Shown here: piece after piece, positions 44,804-53,319 of the stretch
How positions within the stretch are numbered: the first letter of the stretch is position 1
How the letters are laid out: each line of letters starts with the position of its first letter
From: Donghicola mangrovi
Lineage (GTDB): Bacteria; Pseudomonadota; Alphaproteobacteria; Rhodobacterales; Rhodobacteraceae
DNA length: 64,000 nt
Reading direction: 5' to 3'
Assembly (NCBI RefSeq): GCF_013377535.1
Contig: NZ_JABCJE010000001.1
Location: 62,001 to 126,000 of the forward strand
Program-made: the position numbers and the translations under genes
The notes under the pieces: generated by a model
Told to the model about the DNA's origin: nothing
The model's input: the letters and a program-made list of their open reading frames with translations, nothing else
Database searches by the model: none

Positions 44804-44852
44804 TCTTCATCTTGGCAAAAATACCCCGGGGGCCCGGGGGCAGCGCCCCCGG
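44804..44852 (+). repeat. Intergenic CATCTTGGCAAAAATACC repeat with GC hairpin
   Basis: CTTCATCTTGGCAAAAATACC, then CCGGGGGCCCGGGGGCAGCGCCCCCGG split as CCGGGGGC, CCGGGGGC and AGCGCCCCCGG, which folds into a strong hairpin. It is the best-preserved copy of the family also found at 18719, 55502, 9925 (reverse) and 24879 (degenerate). Located 28 nt before lpdA. Confidence 0.65.
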
Positions 44853-44880
44853 CCTCGACCACCAGAAAGGAACTTCGAAA

Positions 44881-46269
44881 ATGGCATCCTACGACGTCAT
44901 CGTGATCGGCGCCGGACCCGGCGGCTATGTTTCGGCCATCCGCGCCGCACAGCTCGGCCTGAAAACCGCCTGTGTCGAGGGTCGTGAAACCCTCGGCGGC
45001 ACCTGCCTGAACGTGGGCTGCATCCCCTCCAAGGCGCTGCTGCACGCCACCCACCAGCTGCACGAAGCAGAGCACAACTTTGCGGCCATGGGCCTCAAGG
45101 GCAAAACCCCGACCGTCGATTGGGACCAGATGCAGTCCTACAAGGGCGACGTGATCGGCCAGAACACCAAGGGCATCGAGTTCCTGTTCAAGAAGAACAA
45201 GGTTGACTGGCTCAAGGGTTGGGCCTCGATCCCCGAAGCTGGCAAAGTCAAAGTCGGCGACGAAGTCTATGAAGCCAAGAACATCATCATCGCGTCCGGC
45301 TCGGCTGTGGCCACCCTGCCCGGCATCGAGATCGACGAAGAGATCGTCGTGTCCTCGACCGGCGCGCTGTCGCTGCCCAAGATCCCCAAGAAGATGGTTG
45401 TGATCGGCGCAGGCGTCATCGGTCTGGAACTGGGCTCGGTCTACAAGCGTCTGGGTGCCGAAGTGACCGTCGTGGAATACATGGACGGCATCACCCCCGG
45501 TCAGGACCTCGAGGTTGCGCGCACCTTCCAGAAACTGCTGGCAAAACAGGGCCTGAACTTTGTTCTGGGTGCCGCCGTTCAAGGCGTCGAAAAGGCCAAG
45601 AACAAAGCCAAAGTCACCTACAAGCTCAAGAAAGACGACAGCGAGCATACCCTCGATGCGGACGTCGTTCTGGTGGCCACCGGCCGCAAGCCCTTCACCG
45701 ACGGTCTGGGCCTTGCCGAACTGGGTGTCGAGATGACCGAACGCGGCCAGATCAAGACCAACGCCCACTGGCAGACCAACGTGCCCGGCATCTACGCGAT
45801 CGGTGACGTGATCACCGGCCCGATGCTGGCCCACAAAGCCGAAGACGAAGGCATGGCCGCCGCCGAAGTGATCGCGGGCAAGCATGGCCACGTGAACTAT
45901 GGCGTCATCCCCGGCGTGATCTACACCCACCCCGAGGTTGGCAGCGTTGGCGCCACCGAAGAGCAGCTCAAGGCCGAAGGTCGCGCCTACAAGGTTGGCA
46001 AGTTCAGCTTCATGGGCAACGGCCGCGCCAAGGCGAACTTTGCCGCTGACGGCTTTGTCAAACTGCTGGCCGACAAAGAAACCGACCGCATTCTGGGCTG
46101 CCACATCATCGGCCCGATGGCGGGCGACCTGATCCACGAGATCTGCGTTGCGATGGAATTCGGCGCTTCGGCCGAGGATATCGCCCTGACCTGCCACGCG
46201 CACCCGACCTATTCGGAAGCGGTTCGCGAAGCGGCTCTGGCCTGCGGCGACGGCGCAATCCACGCCTGA
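44881..46269 (+). CDS. lpdA: Dihydrolipoyl dehydrogenase (E3)
   Basis: 462 aa flavoprotein that reoxidises dihydrolipoamide with NAD+. FAD motif [20 protein letters not shown]. Redox disulfide [16 protein letters not shown] (C-x4-C). NAD motif [41 protein letters not shown]-terminal active-site His-Glu in [13 protein letters not shown] at 44881 with GAAAGGAAC upstream. It is the E3 of the adjacent 2-oxoglutarate complex, and possibly shared. Confidence 0.97.
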   Translation: MASYDVIVIGAGPGGYVSAIRAAQLGLKTACVEGRETLGGTCLNVGCIPSKALLHATHQLHEAEHNFAAMGLKGKTPTVDWDQMQSYKGDVIGQNTKGIEFLFKKNKVDWLKGWASIPEAGKVKVGDEVYEAKNIIIASGSAVATLPGIEIDEEIVVSSTGALSLPKIPKKMVVIGAGVIGLELGSVYKRLGAEVTVVEYMDGITPGQDLEVARTFQKLLAKQGLNFVLGAAVQGVEKAKNKAKVTYKLKKDDSEHTLDADVVLVATGRKPFTDGLGLAELGVEMTERGQIKTNAHWQTNVPGIYAIGDVITGPMLAHKAEDEGMAAAEVIAGKHGHVNYGVIPGVIYTHPEVGSVGATEEQLKAEGRAYKVGKFSFMGNGRAKANFAADGFVKLLADKETDRILGCHIIGPMAGDLIHEICVAMEFGASAEDIALTCHAHPTYSEAVREAALACGDGAIHA

Positions 46270-46292
46270 TCCCTGCGATCAAAGACCTTCGG

Positions 46293-46323
46293 AAAACCCC
46301 TGCCCTGCGCGGGGGTTTTTCAT
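46293..46323 (+). terminator. Rho-independent terminator of the suc-odh-lpd operon
   Basis: AAAACCCC pairs with GGGGTTTT (loop TGCCCTGCGCG), and the T-run continues into TTC. Located 24 nt past the lpdA stop. Confidence 0.85.
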
Positions 46324-46353
46324 TTTCGGCCTCCTAAGCGGGCCCCTGTCAAT

Positions 46354-46397
46354 TATCTGACTCTTGTCAGATATATTTATCTGACCTAAGTCAGACA
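46354..46397. promoter_or_regulatory. Two tandem operators (TATCTGAC-N4-GTCAGATA) of the MarR-GNAT gene
   Basis: TATCTGAC-TCTT-GTCAGATA (46354-46373, perfect) and TATCTGAC-CTAA-GTCAGACA (46378-46397, one mismatch). The second ends 1 nt before the ATG at 46399. The AT-rich stretch between them is the likely -10. Very probably autoregulatory sites of the downstream MarR-type protein. Confidence 0.8.
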
Positions 46398-46398
46398 A

Positions 46399-47274
46399 AT
46401 GACCCATGATCCCATCTCCCGATTCCGCCGCTTTGCCCGCTCTGTCACGACCGAGGTCGGCGCACTGGACGAATCCTTTCTTGGCCGCGGCCGGTCCCTT
46501 GGGGCGGCGCGCGTGCTCAATGCCATTGGCCATGGTCGCACCGACGTGGCCGAGGTGCGCCAGTACCTGAACCTTGATTCCGGCCTGCTCAGCCGCCTGC
46601 TGCGCCAGTTGGAATCCGAGGGGCTGATCACCCTGTCCCCCCACCCCACCGACGCCCGCGCCCGCATCGCCGCGCTGACACCGCTCGGCCAGTCGGAATT
46701 CGACGCCTACGAGGGGATCAGCAACACCCGCGCCAGCGAATTGTTCGCCCGCCATCCCCGCCCCGAGGCGCTGCTGGCCGCCATGGACCTGATCGCCAGC
46801 GCCCTAGGCCAAGACCGCATCACGATCGAGGAACGCGATCCCCGCGACCCCCAATCCCTGTTTTGCCTGAACGAATACTACGCCGAACTGGGACGGCGCT
46901 TCAAAACCGGCTTTGACGTGAACCTGTCCTGCGATCCCCAAGCCACCGACATGATCCCCCCGCGCGGGGCGTTTCTGGTGGCGATGTCTGACGGGATGCC
47001 CATCGGCTGCGTCGGCGTCAAAGGGCACGGCGGCGACACCGCCGAGATCAAGCGCCTGTGGATTGCCCCCTCGGCCCGCGGCCTTGGGCTGTCGAAACGT
47101 CTGATGACCGCCGCCGAAACCCGCGCCCGAGAGCTGGGGATCAGCACCCTGCGGCTGGACACCAACAGCGCCCTACCCGAGGCCGTGCGCCTCTATCAGA
47201 CCAGCGGTTGGACCGAAATCGACCGTTTCAATGATGACCCCTATCCCGACCATTTCTTTGAAAAGCGGATATGA
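46399..47274 (+). CDS. MarR-type HTH regulator fused to GNAT acetyltransferase
   Basis: 291 aa. Residues 1-140 are a winged-helix MarR domain (RFARSVTTEVGALDESFLGRGRSLGAARVLNAIG, EVRQYLNLDSGLLSRLLRQLESEGLITLSPHPTDARARIAALT). Residues 150-291 are a GNAT domain with the acetyl-CoA loop EIKRLWIAPSARGLGLSKRLM and the ending LYQTSGWTEIDRFNDDPYPDHFFEK. These fusions are widespread and may couple sensing to small-molecule acetylation. No ribosome binding site precedes ATG 46399, so the message may be leaderless or nearly so. Confidence 0.85.
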   Translation: MTHDPISRFRRFARSVTTEVGALDESFLGRGRSLGAARVLNAIGHGRTDVAEVRQYLNLDSGLLSRLLRQLESEGLITLSPHPTDARARIAALTPLGQSEFDAYEGISNTRASELFARHPRPEALLAAMDLIASALGQDRITIEERDPRDPQSLFCLNEYYAELGRRFKTGFDVNLSCDPQATDMIPPRGAFLVAMSDGMPIGCVGVKGHGGDTAEIKRLWIAPSARGLGLSKRLMTAAETRARELGISTLRLDTNSALPEAVRLYQTSGWTEIDRFNDDPYPDHFFEKRI

Positions 47275-47308
47275 AAAAACCGGATGGGGGAGGATCAGCC
47301 CCATCCGG
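47275..47308 (-). terminator. Rho-independent terminator serving plsC (minus strand)
   Basis: CCGGATGGGG and CCCCATCCGG form a perfect 10-bp stem with a 9-nt loop. On the minus strand it is followed by TTTTTTC. It lies 128 nt beyond the plsC stop and directly after the convergent MarR-GNAT stop. Confidence 0.8.
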
Positions 47309-47435
47309 CCAAGTTGGAACACAAGCAAGCTTGTGAGCGGTGCGACCGACCCACCGGGTCTAGTGGGTCAGACAAGAGGTTTAACGAAAGGTGAAAACTC
47401 TTCCGTCGCTGCAACCGCGAAAAATCCGAAAAAAG

Positions 47436-48173
47436 TTAGCCCTCGCTCCGGACGAAGCCAGCCTCGGCCATCAGTTCGTCCGAGCGGGTTTCGACCATGT
47501 CCTTGAGCACAGTCATCATGCTGTCGATGCTGGCCCCCGGCGGAATGGGATCAAGGAACTCGACCACCGCCAGACCGGGCTTGCGATAGATGCCCGTGCG
47601 CGGCCAGAAGACGCCCACATTGGTCGCCGCCGGCACACAAGGCTGGCCGGTTTCGCGGTACAGAACCCCCGTCCCCACCTTGTAGGGCGCGTCCACACCG
47701 GGCGCGACGCGGGTACCTTGGGGGTAAATCACCAGCTGGCCACCGGGCATGACCCCGTGTTTGACGTCCTTGACCATCTTGCGCATGGCCTCGGCGCGCT
47801 TGCCCCGCTCGACGGCGACACAGCCGATACGGCTGGCGTACCAGCCCAGAACCGGCGTGTAGCGCAGCGAATGCTTCATGATGTACTTGGGCTGAGGCAG
47901 CACGCTCGCAATCATGATGATGTCCAGAAAGCTCTGGTGCTTGGAGGCCACGATGACCTCGCCGGTGGGAATTTGGCCGCGGATTTCGGTCTTTAGCCCG
48001 ATCATCCAGCCCGCCGTCCACCGCACCCAGCGGCAATACCCATGAATGCCGCCATAGGCGCCTTTGCGGTCAACCAGAGCCCAAGGCAAGTAGATCAGCC
48101 CGATCACCGGCAGCATGATGTACATCTGGATGACGAACAGGATGGACCGGATCCACTGGAATGCCTTAGCCAT
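47436..48173 (-). CDS. plsC: 1-acyl-sn-glycerol-3-phosphate acyltransferase
   Basis: 245 aa membrane-bound enzyme that acylates lysophosphatidate in phospholipid synthesis. One or two N-terminal hydrophobic helices. The catalytic H-x4-D motif is KHQSFLD (H79, D84). The acyl-acceptor motif is YPQGTRVAPG, with Gln in place of the usual Glu of EGTR. The ATG directly abuts the ftsX stop (0 nt), so it is in one operon with ftsEX. Confidence 0.92.
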   Translation of the reverse strand: MAKAFQWIRSILFVIQMYIMLPVIGLIYLPWALVDRKGAYGGIHGYCRWVRWTAGWMIGLKTEIRGQIPTGEVIVASKHQSFLDIIMIASVLPQPKYIMKHSLRYTPVLGWYASRIGCVAVERGKRAEAMRKMVKDVKHGVMPGGQLVIYPQGTRVAPGVDAPYKVGTGVLYRETGQPCVPAATNVGVFWPRTGIYRKPGLAVVEFLDPIPPGASIDSMMTVLKDMVETRSDELMAEAGFVRSEG

Positions 48174-49076
48174 TTACCGCAACCCCCTCAATGTGCGCAT
48201 TGCGGCCCCGCGGGTCGCAAAGAAGGCCACGACAGCCCCCATCGGGGGGATAATCAGCGGCCACAGCCATTGCCACCCCTGAAATCCCAGACCGGTCAGA
48301 AAACCGCCTTCGGCTTGGGCGCCGGGCAACAGGAACACCGCGCCCATCCCGATCACAGTGCCAATCACCCCGCCAATCAGCGCCCGCAGGGTAAACCGCC
48401 GGACAAAGGCGCTGGCGATGTAGCTGTCGGTCGCCCCGACCAGCCGCAGCACGCGGATCACCTGCCCGTTCGCCGCCAAAGCCGCCGTCGCCGCCAGCGT
48501 AATGATCGCCGCCATCGTCCCGCCAATCAGCAGCAAAGACAGCGTCCCCAGCCGCCGCAAGCTATAGGCCGCGCGGATCAAGGGTTTGCGCCACTGGGAA
48601 TGGTCGTCCAGCGTGGCCCCCGGCACCTCGGCCTGAAGACGCAGGCGCAGGCCGTTCACGTCATAGCCGTCCCCCTCTTCGATCACCTCGATCAGCTGGG
48701 GGACAGGCAGCGCGGACAGCAGCACCCCGTTGCCGAACCACGGCTCCAGCAGGGCTTGTTCCTCTTCGGGGGTCAGCGCGCGGGCGCTCTTGATGCCGGG
48801 TGTGGTGGACAAAACGCGCAGGGCGGCCTCGGTCTGGGCCGCCTCTTGGGCTGCGGGCGCCGAGATGCGGATGGTCGAGGACCGCGCCAATTCGTCACCC
48901 CATCTTACCGCCAAGCGCCCTGTGGCCATCGACAGCGCCATCGCGAACACCGCCAGAAAGGCCATCGCCGCCGCAGAAAACAGCGTCAGCCGCACCGTAT
49001 GACCGGTCGGAGGCACCACGCGATCGGCCTGCGTATCTGCCTCGAGAATCGACATCACGTATTGAATCGGGTTCAT
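48174..49076 (-). CDS. ftsX: Cell-division ABC permease FtsX
   Basis: 300 aa. A cytosolic N-terminus and a first membrane helix (VRLTLFSAAAMAFLAVFAMALSMATG), a periplasmic domain of about 130 residues, then three C-terminal helices (LSLLLIGGTMAAIITLAATAALAA, ALIGGVIGTVIGMGAVFLL, WPLIIPPMGAVVAFFA). VLRLVGATDSYI is the FtsX coupling segment. With FtsE it controls peptidoglycan hydrolases at the septum. It overlaps ftsE by 4 nt. Confidence 0.9.
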   Translation of the reverse strand: MNPIQYVMSILEADTQADRVVPPTGHTVRLTLFSAAAMAFLAVFAMALSMATGRLAVRWGDELARSSTIRISAPAAQEAAQTEAALRVLSTTPGIKSARALTPEEEQALLEPWFGNGVLLSALPVPQLIEVIEEGDGYDVNGLRLRLQAEVPGATLDDHSQWRKPLIRAAYSLRRLGTLSLLLIGGTMAAIITLAATAALAANGQVIRVLRLVGATDSYIASAFVRRFTLRALIGGVIGTVIGMGAVFLLPGAQAEGGFLTGLGFQGWQWLWPLIIPPMGAVVAFFATRGAAMRTLRGLR

Positions 49077-49747
49077 AGATCGGCTCCCGCAAACTGCAGT
49101 TTACGGTTCGCGATGCGCAGCACCCGCGCCTGAACCTGTGACTTGGCCGCACGGATCAGCGCCAGATCGTGGGTCGCAATCAGCACGGTTTTGCCCAGAC
49201 GGTTCAGCTCGATCAGCAGGGTCAGCAGGCGCTGGGACATCTCCCAATCCACGTTGCCCGTGGGCTCGTCCGCCAGAATAACATCCGGCGACATGATGAT
49301 CGCCCGCGCTAGCGCGGCCCGCTGCCGTTCCCCGCCCGACAATTCCGGCGGCAGCGCGCGGGCGCGCTTGGCCAGGCCAACCCATTGAATTAGCTCGCGC
49401 AAATGGGCCTCTTCGACGCCACCCTGTTCTGACACCGTCAGCGGCAGCGCGATATTTTCATACAGCGGCAGGTGATCCAGAAACTGGCAATCCTGATGCA
49501 CCACGCCAATCCGGCGGCGCATAATGGCCAGATCATCGCGGCTCAGGTCGCGCACATCGTTCCCGAACAGGCGCACCGCCCCCGCTGTGGCGGTCAGATC
49601 CCCGTAGCACAGGCGCAAAAAAGTGGTCTTTCCCGACCCCGACGGCCCCGTCAAAAAATGGAACGCGCCCGGCTGCAACTGCAACGAGACGCCGCTCAGC
49701 AGCTCGCCCCCGCCATAGCTGTAAGCCATGTTGTCCAGCTCGATCAC
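49073..49747 (-). CDS. ftsE: Cell-division ATP-binding protein FtsE
   Basis: 224 aa ABC ATPase. Walker A GPSGSGKTTFL, Q-loop VHQDCQFLDHLPLYENIALPL, signature LSGGERQRAALARAI, Walker B VILADEPTGNVDWE, H-loop LIATHDLALI. The start is GTG at 49747 with GAGGGG 8 nt upstream. First gene of ftsE-ftsX-plsC. Confidence 0.94.
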   Translation of the reverse strand: MIELDNMAYSYGGGELLSGVSLQLQPGAFHFLTGPSGSGKTTFLRLCYGDLTATAGAVRLFGNDVRDLSRDDLAIMRRRIGVVHQDCQFLDHLPLYENIALPLTVSEQGGVEEAHLRELIQWVGLAKRARALPPELSGGERQRAALARAIIMSPDVILADEPTGNVDWEMSQRLLTLLIELNRLGKTVLIATHDLALIRAAKSQVQARVLRIANRKLQFAGADL

Positions 49748-49910
49748 CGTTTGCCCCTCGTTTTATCAGCTTTCTATGCTTTTTGCCGTAAGCTGTAGAG
49801 TGTTGCAATGCACGGCAATCATTGACTTTGCCTTCGTTTCGACAAGGATTACAACGAACTGGAAATGATAACTCACCTATGGCGCGATTTGCTGCCGGAA
49901 CGAGGAACAG

Positions 49911-50825
49911 ATGCGGCTAACCTGTCCGAACTGCGACGCCCAATACGAAGTCCCGGATAACGTGATTCCGGACGACGGACGTGACGTGCAATGTTCGAAC
50001 TGCGCCCACACCTGGTTCCAGATGCCCGCCGACTGGCAGGCCGACGACTCTATCCCTGCGGACGACGAAATCCCGCTCGACATGGCCGATTTCGCCGAAG
50101 AACCCGAAGATTCCCCCGAGGATGACACCGAAGTCGATGAAAACGACCTCTCCCCCGAGGAGTTTCTGGATCGGCTGGAGCAGGAAGAAACCACCGAAAT
50201 CGACGTCCCCATGGACGCTGCGATGGGTGCCACCGCCGCCGGTGGCCTGCCCCGCCGCGAACTGGACCCCATGGTCCGCGAGGTTCTGCGCCAAGAGGCC
50301 GAGTACGAGGCAGAGCGCCGCGCCCGCGCCGATGCTGGTCTGGAAAGCCAGCCGGAACTGGGCCTCGATCAGCCCGTCCGCAAGCGCATCATCCCCGCCG
50401 ACATCCCCTCTTTGCGCGAAAAAGAGGCGAAAGAGGCCGCAATGGTTGCCGAAGCCGCCGATGCGAACCCCGAGCCAGAGCATAAATCCCGCCGCGATCT
50501 GCTGCCCGACGTCGAGGATATCAACTCGACCCTGCGCAAACGCGAGGTCCGCTCGGTCCGCACCCCCGGTGAGCTGATGGAAGACCCCGAAGAGGTTGCC
50601 CAACGCGGCTTCCGCTCGGGTTTCTTCCTGTCGCTGATTTTCGCGCTGCTGTTCGCGATGTTCTACGTCAAGGCAGACGCCCTGTCGCAGTCCCTGCCCT
50701 CGGCCGCGCCTGCGCTGGCCAGCTATGTCGAATCAGTTGATTCGGTCCGCGTGTGGCTCGACACCAAGGTGCGCGGCGCCGCAGGCTGGCTCGACGGCTT
50801 CAGTTCCGAAGCCAAAGAGGGCTGA
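49911..50825 (+). CDS. Zinc-ribbon (MJ0042-type) single-pass membrane protein
   Basis: 304 aa. N-terminal zinc ribbon C5-x2-C8...C28-x2-C31 (LTCPNCDAQYEVPDNVIPDDG, then CSNCAHTWF). A long acidic Glu/Asp-rich middle region (about 45-110) follows. One transmembrane helix (SGFFLSLIFALLFAMFYVKA, about 240-260) and a short extracytoplasmic tail complete it. It resembles the zinc-ribbon/DUF3426-like proteins adjacent to ftsEX in alphaproteobacteria. The function is unknown. RBS GAGGAAC. Confidence 0.78.
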   Translation: MRLTCPNCDAQYEVPDNVIPDDGRDVQCSNCAHTWFQMPADWQADDSIPADDEIPLDMADFAEEPEDSPEDDTEVDENDLSPEEFLDRLEQEETTEIDVPMDAAMGATAAGGLPRRELDPMVREVLRQEAEYEAERRARADAGLESQPELGLDQPVRKRIIPADIPSLREKEAKEAAMVAEAADANPEPEHKSRRDLLPDVEDINSTLRKREVRSVRTPGELMEDPEEVAQRGFRSGFFLSLIFALLFAMFYVKADALSQSLPSAAPALASYVESVDSVRVWLDTKVRGAAGWLDGFSSEAKEG

Positions 50826-50833
50826 GGGCCGGC

Positions 50834-53281
50834 TTAGAACCGGTCCAGCAATCTGTTCAGATAATCCCGCTCTTCTTCCGGTCGGTCCGTTTCTGCGGAC
50901 CGGCGACGGATTTCCTCGGTCAGCTCTTCGGCGCGGCGGTACACGTCCTCGCCCTGCAGCAGGTTGTCCTCGGTGCCCATGGGGGCGCCGTTGCCCTCGC
51001 GCCGCCCCAAGGGATCCTGACGCCCTTCGCCGGTGGGTTTGCCCTGCCCCTGCTGGCCGCCAGCCTCTTGCTGACCCTGCTGCTGGTCGCCCTGGAGCGC
51101 CTCGCTCAGGCTGCGCATCCCTTCGCGCATCCGCTCGATCGCTTCGGACTGGCGGTCGATCGCCTCACCCAGATTTTCGTCGCGCAGGGCCTCCTCGGCC
51201 TGATCCATCGCGCGTCCTGCATCGTCCAGACTACGGCGCGCAGAATCGCCCTCTTCGGTGCCCGCACCGGGCAGGCCGCGCCGCTGGCGATCCAGTTCTT
51301 GGCGCAAGGATTTCTGCCGTTTGGCCAGCTCGTCGGCCAGATCGCTCTGCCCCTGCTGCCCTTCGTCGCCCTGCTGGCGGTTCAATTCGTTGAACGCCTC
51401 GTCCGACAGTTCCTGCTGGTCGCGCAGCGTATCCCCCAGCTGATCCAAGGCCTGCTGCCCCTGACCGCCCTGCCCTTTCTGGACAGCCATATTCTCCATC
51501 AGTTGCATCAACTGGTCCAAGAGCTGCTGCGCCTCGGCCATGCGGCCTTCGTTCATCAGCTGCTGGATGCGGTCCATCATCTCGGCCAGATCGTTCTGGC
51601 TCAGCTCCATCTGGTTGGCGTTCGACTGCGCGTCGTCGTCGGTTTCCTCGCCCCCGCGTTCGGCCAGTTCCTTCATGAAATCGCGGGTCGCGTCGCGCAA
51701 TTCCTGCATCAACTGCTCGATCTCTTCGGGGCTGGCGCCGTTGCGCATCGCCTCGCTCAGCCGTTCCTGAGCCTGCCGCATCCGCTCGCGGGCATCCTCC
51801 AGATCGCCATCTTCCAATTCCAGAGCGTACGCCCACAGGTCCTCGGCCAACCCGTCGCGGGTCGCGTCGTCCATCGTGGGGCCACCCTCATCCAGCCGCG
51901 CTAGAATGCCCTTCAGCGTCTCGTACCGCGTCATGTCGCGGAACAGATCCTCGGGCTGCCAGGTCACGGCCTTCATCAACTGGCTGATCTGCCCCGCATT
52001 GGCGCGGTTCCACAGCAGATCACGCCGCGCCTCGATCACCGCGCGAGCCACCGGATCAAAGAACCGCCGCCCCGGCAGCGTAAACGCCAGAATATCGGAA
52101 TGCCCCTGCTGTCCGGTCGCGTCCTGCACCGTCAGCACCACCTGCACCGGCAGATTGGCCCACGGATGCTTGGAAAAATCCTCGCGCAGCACCTCGCGGA
52201 AGGCCTGACGGTTCCCCGAATAGCTCAGCGGCAAGTCCAGACGCACCGGATCGCGCGGCTCGGGGTCGATCGTCAGGCCATAGCGCCGGTCTACCGCCGC
52301 CAGATCCAGCCGCACTTCGGCCCCGCCCGTTTCCACGCCATAGTCATCCTCGGCCCAGAACGGCAGCGACATCTCGCCCTCGGGGGTGACCTCCAACTCC
52401 CCGTCCTGCGAGACGGTCGGCGGCGCGTCGGGGCGCAAGGCCACCTGCCACACACGGCCATTCTCGCCGGTAATCTCAAGCGTTCCCGACTGGGTCACCG
52501 CCATCTCGCGGGTCTGAACGGGGGTGTCTACCGCCGTCAAAACCTGCTCGGGCGCCTGCCCGCTAACAGTTTCCTCGATCCCCGCGCCGGTACCGTACAG
52601 GCGCACGGTCACGCGGCTGCCCTGCATCAGCTCCAGCTTGCCCGAAGGAATATCGTTCAAATAGATCGCCGGACGGCGGGTATGCGCGGGCGGTTCGACC
52701 CACCCTTCCCAACTGGGCCCGGCGGCCTGCGCCGCACCGGTGCCCGCAGGGTCCGTCAGCGCACCCATCTGGCCAAAGGACCCGAACAAGAGCCCCATCG
52801 CCACTGCCACCAAGGCCACATAGCGCAGCGCATAAGGGTCGCGCTTGCGCTGGCTCAGCTCGGGCGGCACGGCGCGGGCACCTTGCACCCGCTCGGCCAT
52901 CCGCTCCAGGTGCGCCTGCCACAGGGCCTCGGACGCCGGATCTCCGCGCCCAATGGCGGGACGGTCCCGCAGCGCTGCGATCGGGCGGCCCGCCAAAGTC
53001 GCATCCAGCCGCCGCAGCGCATCCTCGCGCACCGGCCGGCGAAACCGCCGCAGACCCAGCACCAGAAACACCGCCACAGTCGCCAGCACCACGCCAGCAA
53101 CCCCGACCTGCCACCAGAACGGCAACGCCCCCATGACGCCAAACATCATCAGGCCCGCGAATGCGAACAGCACCGACCAGACGGGCCAGAAGGCATGCGT
53201 CAAACGCTCTGCCCACAGGCCGGCCCAAGTCAGTGCCAACGGTTTGCGGATTGCTTTGGGTAGCTGGTCTTGAGCCGCCAT
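50834..53281 (-). CDS. TIGR02302 family membrane protein
   Basis: 815 aa. Two N-terminal helices (FWPVWSVLFAFAGLMMFGVMGALPFW, WQVGVAGVVLATVAVFLVLGL) and a third (YVALVAVAMGLLFGSFGQ) precede a large extracytoplasmic region. The last ~350 residues are helical with Gln/Asp/Arg-rich low complexity (QQGQQEAGGQQGQG near the end). The family has no defined role and is restricted to alphaproteobacteria. The start is ATG 53281 with GCGAGG upstream; a GTG at 53329 would lie inside lysA. A hairpin sits between lysA and this start. Confidence 0.8.
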   Translation of the reverse strand: MAAQDQLPKAIRKPLALTWAGLWAERLTHAFWPVWSVLFAFAGLMMFGVMGALPFWWQVGVAGVVLATVAVFLVLGLRRFRRPVREDALRRLDATLAGRPIAALRDRPAIGRGDPASEALWQAHLERMAERVQGARAVPPELSQRKRDPYALRYVALVAVAMGLLFGSFGQMGALTDPAGTGAAQAAGPSWEGWVEPPAHTRRPAIYLNDIPSGKLELMQGSRVTVRLYGTGAGIEETVSGQAPEQVLTAVDTPVQTREMAVTQSGTLEITGENGRVWQVALRPDAPPTVSQDGELEVTPEGEMSLPFWAEDDYGVETGGAEVRLDLAAVDRRYGLTIDPEPRDPVRLDLPLSYSGNRQAFREVLREDFSKHPWANLPVQVVLTVQDATGQQGHSDILAFTLPGRRFFDPVARAVIEARRDLLWNRANAGQISQLMKAVTWQPEDLFRDMTRYETLKGILARLDEGGPTMDDATRDGLAEDLWAYALELEDGDLEDARERMRQAQERLSEAMRNGASPEEIEQLMQELRDATRDFMKELAERGGEETDDDAQSNANQMELSQNDLAEMMDRIQQLMNEGRMAEAQQLLDQLMQLMENMAVQKGQGGQGQQALDQLGDTLRDQQELSDEAFNELNRQQGDEGQQGQSDLADELAKRQKSLRQELDRQRRGLPGAGTEEGDSARRSLDDAGRAMDQAEEALRDENLGEAIDRQSEAIERMREGMRSLSEALQGDQQQGQQEAGGQQGQGKPTGEGRQDPLGRREGNGAPMGTEDNLLQGEDVYRRAEELTEEIRRRSAETDRPEEERDYLNRLLDRF

Positions 53282-53289
53282 ACACCTCG

Positions 53290-53310
53290 CCCGGAGTTCC
53301 TCACTCCGGG
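53290..53310. other. Hairpin between lysA and the TIGR02302 gene
   Basis: CCCGGAGT-TCCTC-ACTCCGGG, an 8-bp perfect stem in the 38-nt gap, with no T-tract on the minus strand. Possible partial attenuator or mRNA processing site between the two genes. Confidence 0.5.
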
Positions 53311-53319
53311 CAGGATGCC

